Source of the DNA: G963675935 sp963803125
GTDB taxonomy: Bacteria; Planctomycetota; Planctomycetia; Pirellulales; Thermoguttaceae
Assembly (NCBI GenBank): GCA_963803125.1
Contig: CAWDLR010000003.1
Location: 1,054,001-1,118,000 of the forward strand
Reading direction: 5' to 3'
DNA length: 64,000 bases
Position 1 is the first letter of the stretch. Every line of letters begins with the position of its first letter. Below are positions 43,760 through 52,898 of this stretch, one piece after another. Below the pieces are notes generated by a model. The model made no database searches. It was not told the origin of the DNA and saw nothing but the letters and a program-made list of their open reading frames with translations. Position numbers and translations under genes: made by a program.

Positions 43760-44599
43760 ATGCTGAAACGAAACATGAATCTCGCCCTTTGGAAAAAGGC
43801 TGTTTCTGACGCCTGGCGGACGCTCGTGGTTTCGAGCGTGCTGTTGGTCCTCTTCTGTTGGCTCTTCGTGTGGCTGATGAGTTTTTTCGACGTGAGGAAA
43901 TGGGCTGCGCTGCTGAGCTTGCTGCCCGATTTCATCCAGCCGATTGCCGGCGTGCAGATGGCCAAGCTCGCCACGCCCGCCGGACAGCTTAGCATCGTTT
44001 TCGCCCACCTGGTGACGATCCTGGTGTGCGTGGGCTGGGCGGTGGGGCGGGGGTCCGACTCGATTAGCGGCGAAATCGGCCGCGGCACGATGGACCTGAT
44101 CCTCTCGCTGCCGGTCTGGCGGTTCAGCGTAATGGCCGTGCCGGCGGTGATCGCCGCCGTCGGTGCGGCGGTGCTGGCGGCGGCGGTGTGGCTCGGGTTG
44201 GGGCTCGGGCTGTTGTGTGTGCGATTTCCCAGTCCGCCGTCGTTGGGCCAGTTTCTCCCCGGCGCCGCCAATCTCTTCGCCATGACCTTTTGCTTCACCG
44301 GCATCACCACGTTCATCTCGTCGTGGAACCGCGATCGCTGGCGAACGGTTTCGCTGGCCGGCGGGCTTTTCGTCGTTTCGTTGATCTTGAAGCTCGTGGT
44401 GCGGATATGGCCTAAGGGAAGATGGCTGGGCTATCTCTCGTTTCTCAGTCTGTTTCAGCCGCAGGAGTTGATTCTGTCGCCGCCGGCGCATGGCTGGATG
44501 GGACTTCACTACAATTTGACATTGGTGTTGATCGGCCTGCTAAGCTACGCGGCGGCGGCCGCGATCTTCTGGTGGCGCGACATCCCCGCGCCGCGGTGA
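43760..44599 (+). CDS. ABC-2-type permease without an adjacent ATPase
   Basis: 279 residues (ATG at 43760; 43775 is also possible). Helices include VSSVLLVLFCWLFVWLMSFF, FAHLVTILVCVGWAVGRGSD, VIAAVGAAVLAAAVWLGLGL and LTLVLIGLLSYAAAAAIFWW. The segment SISGEIGRGTMDLILSLPVW is the cytoplasmic loop of ABC-2 permeases. No ATPase gene adjoins it; the ATPase at 38613 has its own partner, so it either recruits a distant one or is a remnant. Confidence 0.75.
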   Translation: MLKRNMNLALWKKAVSDAWRTLVVSSVLLVLFCWLFVWLMSFFDVRKWAALLSLLPDFIQPIAGVQMAKLATPAGQLSIVFAHLVTILVCVGWAVGRGSDSISGEIGRGTMDLILSLPVWRFSVMAVPAVIAAVGAAVLAAAVWLGLGLGLLCVRFPSPPSLGQFLPGAANLFAMTFCFTGITTFISSWNRDRWRTVSLAGGLFVVSLILKLVVRIWPKGRWLGYLSFLSLFQPQELILSPPAHGWMGLHYNLTLVLIGLLSYAAAAAIFWWRDIPAPR

Positions 44600-44610
44600 G
44601 AGAACGATCC

Positions 44611-45576
44611 ATGCCCGATAATCCTCGAAAACACCGACAACGTTGGGTGCTTGTTGCGGCCAAACTGACGATCGTGGTTGTTGTCGTCTGGTTCATTCGC
44701 AGCACGATCGTAAGCGGCTGGACGGAACTTGAAAAAAAACCGCCGCACATTAATTACGCGTGGCTTGCCGCCGCCGGCGGGCTGTATTTGCTGGGGACGT
44801 TGTTCGACGGAGTTTTTTGGCATAGCATCCTCCGCGCTTTGGGGCAAAATGTCAGCTTCTGGACGGCGCTGCGGGCGTTCTACATCGGGCACTTGGGAAA
44901 ATACGTGCCCGGCAAAGCGATGGTCGTCATCCTGCGGGCCGGCCTGATTCGCGGGCCGGGCGTGGATGCCTCGTTGGCCGTGGTCAGCGTCTTTTTCGAG
45001 ACGCTCACCATGATGTCCGTCGGGGCGCTGCTGGCGGCGGGCGTGGTGGCGGTCTGGTTCCACGGGCAGACGCTGCTGCTGGGCACGTCGCTGGTCGTGC
45101 TGGCCGTTGCCGGATTGCCCACCTTCCCGCCGATGTTCCGTCGCCTGGTGCGGCTGATCGGCCTGGGCCGGCTGAAGCCCGGAATGCTGGAAAAACTGGA
45201 CGGCCTGGGCTACAGAATCGTGCTCTTCGGCTGGGCGCTGAACGTGCTCGGCTGGGCTATACTTGGATTGAGCTACTGGGCGGTGTTGCGGGCGCTGGGC
45301 GTCGAAAGCGGCAATGCCTTCGCGCAGTTGCACCTTTACACCGCCGGCGTGTGTTTGGCGGTGGTGGCCGGTTTTGTGTCGTTCGTGCCCGGCGGCGCCG
45401 TGGTGCGCGAAGCCGTGCTGACCGAGTTCATCGCGGAAGCGCTGAGCGTCGGCAACGCGATCGCCCTGGCCGCCGCGGTGCTGCTGCGGTTGGCGTGGCT
45501 GGCGGCCGAGTTGGCGGCGGCGGCCGTGCTGTCGATCAACCGGTTGTGGAACAAGAACATCGAGCGAACCGTTTAG
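44611..45576 (+). CDS. UPF0104/flippase-like membrane protein
   Basis: 321 residues, polytopic. The helices and loops match the lysylphosphatidylglycerol synthase/AglD-type (UPF0104) family: YIGHLGKYVPGKAMVVILRA and AGFVSFVPGGAVVREAVLTE are the two conserved amphipathic motifs. Such proteins are thought to act in lipid or glycolipid transfer. It is followed by a GT2 glycosyltransferase and another membrane protein, so glycolipid processing is plausible. The last codons overlap a palindrome that supplies the TAG stop. Confidence 0.78.
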   Translation: MPDNPRKHRQRWVLVAAKLTIVVVVVWFIRSTIVSGWTELEKKPPHINYAWLAAAGGLYLLGTLFDGVFWHSILRALGQNVSFWTALRAFYIGHLGKYVPGKAMVVILRAGLIRGPGVDASLAVVSVFFETLTMMSVGALLAAGVVAVWFHGQTLLLGTSLVVLAVAGLPTFPPMFRRLVRLIGLGRLKPGMLEKLDGLGYRIVLFGWALNVLGWAILGLSYWAVLRALGVESGNAFAQLHLYTAGVCLAVVAGFVSFVPGGAVVREAVLTEFIAEALSVGNAIALAAAVLLRLAWLAAELAAAAVLSINRLWNKNIERTV

Positions 45577-45692
45577 CCGCCGCGTCCACGCGGCGCAGCG
45601 CCGCTCGCACGAATCGCGTTACCGGATCATAGCGAAACGAGAAGTTATCGATCGCCGCAACTGCGGGCGCCGCGCGGACGCGGCGGCTAAAC
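45571..45692. repeat. 26-bp inverted repeat overlapping the stop codon of the UPF0104 gene
   Basis: GTTTAGCCGCCGCGTCCACG-CGGCGC (45571-45596) pairs with GCGCCGCGCGGACGCGGCGG-CTAAAC (45667-45692). The TAG in the left arm (45574-45576) is the actual stop. Same family as 4461-4537. Confidence 0.8.
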
Positions 45693-45725
45693 TGACTATC
45701 CATTCCGCTCCCTTTCCCTCCTGCC

Positions 45726-46696
45726 ATGCTCTCCGTCGTCATACCGGTGTTCAACGAGGCGGAAAGCCTGGCGGCTTTGCACGCGGAATTGTGCGAAGTG
45801 GCGGCGGCGCGGGGGTACGACCTCGACGTGGTCTTCGTCGACGACGGCTCGACCGATGGCTCATGGCAGATCATCCGCCGGTTGGCCGAGTCCGATCCGC
45901 ACGTCACCGGTTTGCGGTTTCGCCGCAATTTCGGCAAGGCCGCCGCCCTGATGCCGGCTTCGCCCAGGCGCGGGGCGACCTGGTGATGACGCTCGACGCC
46001 GACTTGCAGGACGATCCCCGCGAGATTCCCAAGTTTCTCGACGAGATTGCCAAGGACTTGGACGTGGTGAGCGGCTGGAAGCAGGTGCGGCACGACCCGC
46101 TCGAGAAAGTGCTGCCGTCGCGATTGTTCAATTGGCTGGTCAGCCGGGTGACGGGCGTGGTGTTGCACGACCACAACTGCGGCATGAAATGCTATCGTCG
46201 CGAAGTCTTCGAGGAGGTGCGGCTCTACGGCGAATTGCACCGCTTTGTGCCGGTGCTGGCGGCCGCCCGCGGCTTCCGCGTCGGCGAGGTCGTCGTCGAG
46301 CATCGCCCCCGCCGCCACGGCCGCTCGAAGTACGGATTCAGCCGCTACCTGAAGGGCTTGCTCGACCTGATGACGGTGAAATTCTTGACCGGCTTCGGCC
46401 AGCGGCCGCAGCACATGCTGGGATCCGCAGGGTTGACGTCGTTCTTGCTGGGAACGCTGGGCATGATCGTGCTGGCCTGCTGGTGGGTGCTCTCGCGAAT
46501 TGTGCCCGGCATGGAGCACGTCCATTTGCACGAGAAGCCCTCGGTCATCTACTCGCTGGCGTTGATGCTGTTGGGCGGACAATTGATGTCGGTCGGCTTC
46601 CTGGCGGAGCTGTTCATCGCCTACCATTCCCCCGATCTCCGCAGCTACTCGATCTGCGAACGCACCACGCGAAAAGAGCCATCGATCGACTTGTAG
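45726..46696 (+). CDS. GT2 glycosyltransferase, DPM1/GtrB-like (frame broken near 45950)
   Basis: It starts MLSVVIPVFNEAESLAALHA with VVFVDDGSTDGSWQIIRRLA. The frame breaks near GCCGCCCTGATGCC and the protein continues as DAGFAQARGDLVMTLDADLQ. The DxD-type metal site, the GWKQVRHDPLEKVLPSRLFN segment and HNCGMKCYRREVFEEV follow. Two C-terminal helices (LTSFLLGTLGMIVLACWWVL, LALMLLGGQLMSVGFLAELF) match undecaprenyl-phosphate sugar transferases. The transfer from a nucleotide sugar to a polyprenyl phosphate is inferred. About 323 residues when repaired. Confidence 0.85.
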
Positions 46697-46709
46697 GAGG
46701 CGACCGATC

Positions 46710-48227
46710 ATGAATGAAATCGCCACGGACTCCAATGCCGCGCTCCGCCGCAGCGTCTATTGGCTGCTGATTCTCATCAGCACCGGGATGATGCTCGCGC
46801 GAATCCTGGCGGTTAATTCGGTCAACAAGTCCGGCCTGGAAGCGAATCGCATGAGCGAGATTCCCGGCAAATTGGAGAGAAAGCGGCAGGAATTGCTCGC
46901 ACAAGGCGTTTCGGGCGAGGCGTTGAAACGCGAACTGGCCGCCGCCGAGAAGCAGTTGCGGCAGCAGGCGACGTTGCAACGGCCGTTCCTAAGCGCCAAC
47001 GACCGCAGCCGCTGGGCGACGGTGCGCGCTCTGGTCGAGGACGACATGCACGTGCCGGGCTTCCCCTACGCCATCGACAAAGTGATCCAGGAGCCTAACT
47101 GGGACACGATCGACATGGTCAGGCACGACGGCCATCTCTATTCCAGCAAGCCGCCGCTTATGCCGACGCTGATGGCGGCCGCCTATTGGCCGATCTATCG
47201 CCTCACCGGGGCGACGCTCGGCACGCACCCGTATGAGATCGACTGGTACATGCTGGTGCTGTTCAATGTGGTGCCGCTGGTGGCCGGCTTTGCGCTTCTG
47301 GCCGGCCTGGTCGAGTGCTTCGGAACGAGCGATTGGGGGCGGATCTTCGTGATGGCCTCTGCCGTGTTCGGCACCTTCCTGACCACGTTCGCCGTAACGA
47401 TCAACAATCATCTGCCGGCGGCGGTGTGTGCCTTGGCGTCGGTCTATGCCGCGGTGCGCATCTGGTTCGACGGCCAACGGCGGGCGCGATATTTCATCGT
47501 GGCCGGACTGTTCGGGGCGTTGGCGGCGGCCAACGAGTTCCCCGCCGTGTCGATCCTGGCCGCCGCCGCCGCGCTTTTGCTCTGGAAATCGCCGCGCCTG
47601 TGGCTGTTGGGATTCCTTCCGGCGGTGGCCGTCGTGGCCGCGGCGTTCTTTGGGACCGAGTGGATCGCCCAGCACGATCTCAAGCCCGCCTACCTGCACC
47701 GCAGCGGCAACGACAACTGGTACGATTACAGCTACGAGCGCAACGGGCGCACGATCGAGAGTTATTGGAAGAATCCCCAGGGACTCGATCGCGGCGAGCC
47801 CTCGCGCGACGTTTACGCGTTGAATGTCTTGATCGGCCATCACGGCATTTTCTCGCTGACGCCGGTCTGGCTGCTGAGCTTCTTGGGAATGGGGGTGTGG
47901 CTATTCCGCCGCGGCGGCGACTGGCGGTTGCGGCTCTGGGTGGCGGCGACGCTCGTGATCTCGGTCGCCTGCGTGGCATTCTACCTGAGCCGGCCGCTCG
48001 CGCAGCGCAACTACGGCGGCAGCGCCAGCGGCTTCCGCTGGGTCTTTTGGCTTGCGCCGCTCTGGCTGCTGACGATGCTGCCGATGGCCGACATTCTCGC
48101 CCGCCGCCGCTGGACCCGCGCCCTAGGATTAATACTGCTGGCCGTTTCCGTGCTCTCGGCCACCTATCCGACGTGGAATCCTTGGACAAATCCGTGGCTG
48201 ATGAATCTGGTGCAGAATCTCGACTGA
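46710..48227 (+). CDS. Large polytopic membrane protein, GT-C-like
   Basis: 505 residues with ~10 hydrophobic segments (SVYWLLILISTGMMLARILA, VLFNVVPLVAGFALLAGLVE, WVFWLAPLWLLTMLPMADIL) and a coiled-coil-prone basic stretch near residue 50-90 (GKLERKRQELLAQGVSGEAL). The overall pattern, with a long periplasmic loop after the first helix, suggests a GT-C glycosyltransferase fed by the GT2 enzyme just upstream (gap 13 bases), but I do not recognise catalytic residues. A TAGGAGG ribosome-binding site precedes the ATG. Confidence 0.7.
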   Translation: MNEIATDSNAALRRSVYWLLILISTGMMLARILAVNSVNKSGLEANRMSEIPGKLERKRQELLAQGVSGEALKRELAAAEKQLRQQATLQRPFLSANDRSRWATVRALVEDDMHVPGFPYAIDKVIQEPNWDTIDMVRHDGHLYSSKPPLMPTLMAAAYWPIYRLTGATLGTHPYEIDWYMLVLFNVVPLVAGFALLAGLVECFGTSDWGRIFVMASAVFGTFLTTFAVTINNHLPAAVCALASVYAAVRIWFDGQRRARYFIVAGLFGALAAANEFPAVSILAAAAALLLWKSPRLWLLGFLPAVAVVAAAFFGTEWIAQHDLKPAYLHRSGNDNWYDYSYERNGRTIESYWKNPQGLDRGEPSRDVYALNVLIGHHGIFSLTPVWLLSFLGMGVWLFRRGGDWRLRLWVAATLVISVACVAFYLSRPLAQRNYGGSASGFRWVFWLAPLWLLTMLPMADILARRRWTRALGLILLAVSVLSATYPTWNPWTNPWLMNLVQNLD

Positions 48228-48235
48228 GGAGTGAA

Positions 48236-49249
48236 GTGACCGCCCGCACCGCCGACATCAGCCTGGACGATCCCGTAATCGTGCATATGCGCGCCGACGT
48301 GTCGCGGCTGCACATGGGCGAGACGGTGGGCGAGGCGCTGGCGGGATTGCGGCGGTCGCCGCGGCCGGCGGCGCGAATCGTCTACTTCTATGTCGTCGAC
48401 GCCGAGGAACGCTTGAGGGGGGTAATTCCGGCGAAGTCGCTATTGTTGTGCCCGCCCGAGGCGCGGGTCAACGACATCATGCTCCGCCAGGTGATCGCCC
48501 TTCCTGCTACCGCGACGGTGCTCGATGCCTGCGAGTTCTTCGTGCTGCACCGCTTCCTGGCGTTTCCGGTGGTCGATGCCGAGCGCCGCTTGCTGGGGGC
48601 GATCGACGTGGAGTTGTACACCGACGAGCTGCACGACCTCGGCGGCGGCGGACCGCCCGGCGATGATCTGTTCCAGTTGATCGGCGTCCGCCTAGCCCGC
48701 GCCCGGCAGCGCGATCCGATCGCCGCGCTCCGCACGCGGTTTCCGTGGCTGTTGTGCAACATTATCGGCGGGGTCGCCGCCGCGGTGCTCTGCGGCTTCT
48801 TCCACGATCACTCGTTTCGCGATCGGCTCGCTCAGTTCGCGGCGCTGGCGCTGTTCATTCCCGTGGTGTTGGCATTGGCGGAGAGCGTGAGCATTCAGTC
48901 GGTCAGTCTCGCCGAGCAGGCGCTCCGCGGCGAGTCTCCCTCCTGGCCCGCGATTGCGCGGAAGCTGCGCATCGAACTGATGGTGGGAGTGTTGCTGGGC
49001 GGGGCCGCCGGAGTACTGGTGGGGGTGGCCGCCCTGGCGTGGCTGCGGCAGTTCCGTCTGGCGCTGTCCGTGCTGGTGGGCATTGCCGCCGGCGCGACCG
49101 TCGCCGCCGCGCTGGGCACGATCGTCCCCAACGTCCTGCATCGTTTCAAGCTCGATCCCCGCGTGGCCTCCGGCCCGATCGTGCTGGCCGCGACCGACGT
49201 GATTACGCTGGTGTGCTATTTCAGCGCGGCAAGGTGGATGCTGCATTAG
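48236..49249 (+). CDS. MgtE-like divalent cation transporter lacking the N-domain
   Basis: 337 residues from a GTG at 48236 (VTARTADISLDD), 8 bases after the preceding stop. Two CBS domains (ARIVYFYVVDAEERLRGVIP and VLDACEFFVLHRFLAFPVVD) are followed by five membrane helices of the MgtE pore (TRFPWLLCNIIGGVAAAVLC, LALFIPVVLALAESVSIQSV, SPIVLAATDVITL-like PIVLAATDVITLVCYFSAA). The N-terminal sensing domain of typical MgtE is missing. It probably moves Mg2+ or another divalent cation. Confidence 0.85.
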   Translation: MTARTADISLDDPVIVHMRADVSRLHMGETVGEALAGLRRSPRPAARIVYFYVVDAEERLRGVIPAKSLLLCPPEARVNDIMLRQVIALPATATVLDACEFFVLHRFLAFPVVDAERRLLGAIDVELYTDELHDLGGGGPPGDDLFQLIGVRLARARQRDPIAALRTRFPWLLCNIIGGVAAAVLCGFFHDHSFRDRLAQFAALALFIPVVLALAESVSIQSVSLAEQALRGESPSWPAIARKLRIELMVGVLLGGAAGVLVGVAALAWLRQFRLALSVLVGIAAGATVAAALGTIVPNVLHRFKLDPRVASGPIVLAATDVITLVCYFSAARWMLH

Positions 49250-49258
49250 CGACGCAGA

Positions 49259-49723
49259 TCAAAACGGAATGTCATCCCGGCCCTCCTCGACCTTTGGCCG
49301 CCCGTGGCCGTTGCCACTGGGCTTTGTGGGATCGCTGAGGCCGCCGGCCGGGAAGTCCTCACCGATCTCGTCCTCCGCGTAATCGTCCTCGCCGCATTCA
49401 TCGTCCTCGTCGAATTCATCGTCGTCGCAATGCACCCAGCCGCCGCGCTCGTCGCGATAGTTGGGGTCGGTGGGGAGAATGTCGAAGCCGAAGCCCTTGC
49501 CGCTGCAATCGGGCGTGGGACAACACCAGAAACCGTGCAGGTCGCCGTCGGCGCTGGTCTCGATCCGCCACTCGATCAGATGGCTCTGGTATCGCTGTCC
49601 GCAGTGCAGACATTCCACCTCGACCGACGCTTCGGGCGGGCCAAACGGATCGCCGGCCGGATCGAGCGGATCGTAGGGATGATCGAGCGGATCGTCGGTT
49701 GGATCGAGCGGATCGTCAGTCAT
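49259..49723 (-). CDS. Acidic zinc-ribbon-like hypothetical protein
   Basis: 154 residues from MTDDPLDPTDDPLDHPYDPL, which is itself a tandem DDPLDP repeat. Two Cys pairs (VECLHCGQRY and FWCCPTPDC) suggest a small zinc ribbon. The C-terminal third is highly acidic (CDDDEFDEDDECGEDDYAED). Its start overlaps the stop of the nucleotidyltransferase gene by ATGA, so it is translated with it. Function unknown. Confidence 0.65.
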   Translation of the reverse strand: MTDDPLDPTDDPLDHPYDPLDPAGDPFGPPEASVEVECLHCGQRYQSHLIEWRIETSADGDLHGFWCCPTPDCSGKGFGFDILPTDPNYRDERGGWVHCDDDEFDEDDECGEDDYAEDEIGEDFPAGGLSDPTKPSGNGHGRPKVEEGRDDIPF

Positions 49724-50343
49724 GGTTCTTCCTCGTTTTGCACCGCCTGCCACAAGCGCCCGTATTCTTGCCGCACGAACGGCTGCAACTGATCGGCGAA
49801 GTCGGCGGGGAGCCGGAGCAGACGGATCAACTCCTGCACGTCGGCCAGGTCCTTGAGCCGGCCGGGCGAACTGATGCCGGAGGCGAGCTTCAGTTCCACC
49901 AGGGTCGGCAAATTGAGATAGCGAATGCCGTCGCGTTCGATGCTCGCCCGCTCGGGATCGGGAAACACCACCGGTTTCGGTTTTCCGTCGCCCGGATAAT
50001 CGCCGGCCACGAGAAACTCGATTCGCACGCCGGAATCAACGTCGCGGAGGTTCTTGCTGCCGGCAAACAAGGGAACGCAGCCCAAACCCTGCAACTCCGC
50101 GTGCAAGCGATGAAGTCCTTCGCGGCTGACCAGAATGTCAATATCCTCGGTGAACCGTCGGAAGCCGTGGAAGAACATCGCCATGTCGCCGCCGACGGCG
50201 TAAGGGATCTTCAGTTCGTCGAGCCGCCGCGCGATCTTCCACAGCGCAGCGTGCAGCCCGCCTTTCTCCTCGAAGAACATGCTCCCCTTCTGCAAGGCCC
50301 ATTGCAGATCGCGGTTCAGATGCGTCTCGAAAGCGGGCGTCAT
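49720..50343 (-). CDS. AbiEii-like nucleotidyltransferase
   Basis: 207 residues from MTPAFETHLNRDL. The core LDELKIPYAVGGDMAMFFHG followed by RRFTEDIDILV has the GG and DxD pattern of minimal nucleotidyltransferases related to AbiEii toxins. It is coupled to the acidic protein (49259) by a 4-base overlap and follows the gene at 50364 with a 20-base gap. A two-component toxin-antidote relation with either neighbour is conceivable but not established. A TTG start at 50352 is less likely. Confidence 0.72.
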   Translation of the reverse strand: MTPAFETHLNRDLQWALQKGSMFFEEKGGLHAALWKIARRLDELKIPYAVGGDMAMFFHGFRRFTEDIDILVSREGLHRLHAELQGLGCVPLFAGSKNLRDVDSGVRIEFLVAGDYPGDGKPKPVVFPDPERASIERDGIRYLNLPTLVELKLASGISSPGRLKDLADVQELIRLLRLPADFADQLQPFVRQEYGRLWQAVQNEEEP

Positions 50344-50363
50344 GGGAGGCAATTATACGACCC

Positions 50364-51152
50364 CTACTCCCCCGGAGCCAGGGCCAACTGGCGGAGCGAC
50401 TCCAACACGGAAAGCACGTCGTCGCGGGCGATCTCCGCCCAGCCGCAGACCTTGTGGGCCAGGATCGCCAGCTTCATCAACTCGAACGCCTCCTTCAAGT
50501 CGCCCGGCAGCGGCGGTAGCGACTCGAACGGCCGCAGCAATGCCGGCGCATCGACCGCCGCGGCGGTTGCGCTGGAAATGCTGGAAGCGTCGCCACCCCG
50601 CGCGGCCGGCTCGGAATCGTCAAACTCCGAGAAATCATCCGCCCCGCGTACTTCGCCCAGCGACTCGGAAATCGTCGCCGGCAGCGTGCCGTCGTTGCCG
50701 GCCGACACGTCTTCGTCCACCTCGCAGGCGACCACCTCGGCCTCCCGCGGCCGCAACTCGGGCTGGCCTCCCATCGCCTGCCAACGCGTGTTGCGCATCT
50801 GGGCGACGGACCAATCGTTCTGCACCGCTCCCTCCAGGTACATTTCGGCGTCGGGCCAATCCACCGCCGCCTGGAAGTGGCTCCAATACAGACCCGGATA
50901 TTGCTCGCGGACTTCGCCGAACCGCTCGTAAACGCGGCGAAGCCGGCCGACGTGTTGCGCGGTCACTCCGCCCACCTGCCGGCTCCAGGCGTCGTCGCTG
51001 CTGTTCGCCGCCGGCGCGTCGGCCTCTTGCATCGCCGCCCGCCACTGCGAGATGATGCGGCCTTTCTCCCAATTCGTCGTGCTGATGAGCCGGTTCCAGC
51101 GGCCGACGTACTGCGTCGAGGCCTCGACAACCGCTGCCGCAAGTTCTTCCAT
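50364..51152 (-). CDS. Hypothetical protein with Trp-rich DUF1016-like N-terminus
   Basis: 262 residues from MEELAAAVVEASTQYVGRWN. The segment LISTTNWEKGRIISQWRAAM is loosely reminiscent of nuclease-associated DUF1016 N-termini (weak). Later GLYWSHFQAAVDWPDAEMYL, then a long low-complexity acidic linker and a helical C-terminus (DDVLSVLESLRQLALAPGE). It heads the operon with 49720 and 49259. The longer frame upstream to 51368 is translated palindrome (copy 2 of the 79-bp element) and is not coding. Confidence 0.62.
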   Translation of the reverse strand: MEELAAAVVEASTQYVGRWNRLISTTNWEKGRIISQWRAAMQEADAPAANSSDDAWSRQVGGVTAQHVGRLRRVYERFGEVREQYPGLYWSHFQAAVDWPDAEMYLEGAVQNDWSVAQMRNTRWQAMGGQPELRPREAEVVACEVDEDVSAGNDGTLPATISESLGEVRGADDFSEFDDSEPAARGGDASSISSATAAAVDAPALLRPFESLPPLPGDLKEAFELMKLAILAHKVCGWAEIARDDVLSVLESLRQLALAPGE

Positions 51153-51174
51153 GGATGCAGATTCCTGGTTGGGA

Positions 51175-51253
51175 GGGAAAAAGGGGACGGGTCCAATTTG
51201 CCGGAACGGCCCGAAGGGTGCTTCGCACAAATTGGACCCGTCCCCTTTTTCCC
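51175..51253. repeat. 79-bp palindromic element, copy 2 (reverse orientation)
   Basis: 26-base arms beginning GGGAAAAAGGGGACGGGTCC with a 27-base loop that is the reverse complement of the loop in copy 1 (32290-32368) except for one base. Relative to copy 1 the arms carry a paired A-T to G-C change that keeps the stem perfect. It lies 22 bases upstream of the gene ending at 50364, in its leader. The rest of the stretch 51254-51536 shows no gene. Confidence 0.88.
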
Positions 51254-51536
51254 TCGCGTGAGCGTCGCAAGAAAATTCGCAGGCTGGAGGTCTCGACTTC
51301 TCTCGGCTGGGGAGAAGGCGAAACGGGCACTCCAGCCTACGAACCTTGACGTGGGTGACGCCCGCCATTGTACCGCGCCGGAAGAGCCGCCCTCCAGCGG
51401 TCGGGCCAACAGCGGCAGCAAAGCCGAAAAGAGCACGCCAATCGCGGAGAAAACAGGGAAATCCCCCCGAACGGGCCGGCCGCTCGCTCCGCTGCCCCCG
51501 CGTGGAAAAAATGTCGATCAGAGGCGGAGCGGGCGG

Positions 51537-52580
51537 TCAACGCTCGGCAACGACGTCGAGGTCGCGCATCTTCGGCGCCTTGGCATTCTTGATCCTTGGA
51601 ACGTCGAACCGCAGTTTCGCCGTCAGATAGGGCAACATCTCGTGCGCGGTGTTCGTGGCGACGATCACCGTGTAAGTAGTGTGTTCCGCCGTGGTGACCG
51701 GGTTCAGGCGGATGCGGCTCACCTTTCCCTCGAACACTTCACCCGGATAGGCATCGACCGTGAATTGCACCGGCAGGCCCGGATAGATCTGGCCGATGTC
51801 GGCCTCTTCGACCGACGCCCAGATTTCCGTTCGCCGCAGGTCCTTGGCCACGAGGAACAGCCCCGGCACGTTGAAGGTGGCGCAGACGATCTGGCCCACG
51901 TTGACGCGGCGGTCGAGGACCACGCCGTCGATCGGCGAAGTAATGACCGTGTAGCTGAGGTAGGTTTTCGCCACTTGCAGGTTGGCTTGGCACTGCTGCA
52001 CGCTGGCGCGGCCGCCGTCGACGTTCTCCACCGCCGCCTCGCAGTTGGCCGCGGCAACGTCGTAGTCGGTGTTGGCGATGGCTCTTTGCGGCAGCAGGGT
52101 CTGCGCCCGGTGCCACTCCTGCTTCGATTGGGTGCAGCGGGTCAAGAGCTGCTGCAAGTCGGATTTCGCTTTCGCCAGCGAGGCCTCGGCAAAATCGACC
52201 TGTGCCTTGTAAATCGTCGGATCGATCTGCGCCAAGACCTCTCCCTTGTGCACGATCGAGCCCTGGTCCAGCAGCTTGTGAGGATCGGTGCGATCTGCGC
52301 CGACGGAGATGATCATGCCGTTGACCTGCGCGCCCACCTCGATCACCTCCTCGGGCTTTACCGTGCCGGTGACGATGATCGGACTGGGCCAGTCGCGGTG
52401 ATGGCGTCTGCTAGTTTGCTCGGTTTTTGCCGGGCTTCGCGGCAGATCGGGCTTAGAAGCGGCGGCGGCGTTGGCCGCTGGCTGGGCCGGTTTGTGCGCA
52501 ACGTAATAGGCCGCGCCGAAACCGACAGCCAGTGCTGCGGCAAGCGTAGAAGAAGCGGCAATAGCGAAAATCGTCTTCAT
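51537..52580 (-). CDS. HlyD/MacA-like membrane-fusion adaptor
   Basis: 347 residues. An N-terminal anchor (TIFAIAASSTLAAALAVGFG) is followed by a lipoyl-like half (VTGTVKPEEVIEVGAQVNGM), then a coiled-coil hairpin (AQVDFAEASLAKAKSDLQQL, ANCEAAVENVDGGRASVQQC), the second lipoyl half (VITSPIDGVVLDRRVNVGQI) and beta-barrel strands (GLPVQFTVDAYPGEVFEGKV). It would link an inner-membrane pump to an outer channel. No pump or outer-membrane factor lies beside it. Confidence 0.87.
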   Translation of the reverse strand: MKTIFAIAASSTLAAALAVGFGAAYYVAHKPAQPAANAAAASKPDLPRSPAKTEQTSRRHHRDWPSPIIVTGTVKPEEVIEVGAQVNGMIISVGADRTDPHKLLDQGSIVHKGEVLAQIDPTIYKAQVDFAEASLAKAKSDLQQLLTRCTQSKQEWHRAQTLLPQRAIANTDYDVAAANCEAAVENVDGGRASVQQCQANLQVAKTYLSYTVITSPIDGVVLDRRVNVGQIVCATFNVPGLFLVAKDLRRTEIWASVEEADIGQIYPGLPVQFTVDAYPGEVFEGKVSRIRLNPVTTAEHTTYTVIVATNTAHEMLPYLTAKLRFDVPRIKNAKAPKMRDLDVVAER

Positions 52581-52898
52581 GAGATCACCTCCACTGCGCA
52601 GATAGTGTTCTTCTGCTTCTCAATCCAGTTTCGTCGAGCGGTGTTGGCGGGAAATGCGGATTCGTCAAATCGCGATCGGCACAATCCGCATCCGGGACAC
52701 TTGGCGACTTTTCGATTGGGCGGGACGAAAGTCTCACGCGTAACGACGGACTTAGCAATCAGTCAGCACGCCTATTATAGCGACATTTTCCGAATGCAAC
52801 AAGCGAGAATTGGCCAGTGACGGCGGCCTGCAAAGTTTTTGCCGCAAAAAAATCGATGCGTGCGAAAAGCGTGATGACACACGAAGTTAGCGAAGCGA
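52581..52898. other. Gene-free stretch
   Basis: About 318 bases between the HlyD-like gene start and the esterase stop. I see no supported coding sequence, palindrome or repeat here. It should contain the promoter of the HlyD-like gene. Confidence 0.5.

Noticed and set aside
45536..46735. Minus-strand open frame of 399 codons
   Set aside because: Antisense to the GT2 glycosyltransferase; His/Gln-rich shadow.
51153..51368. N-terminal extension of the gene at 50364-51152
   Set aside because: The extra residues are translated from the 79-bp palindrome and flanking DNA; the ATG at 51152 gives a sensible start.
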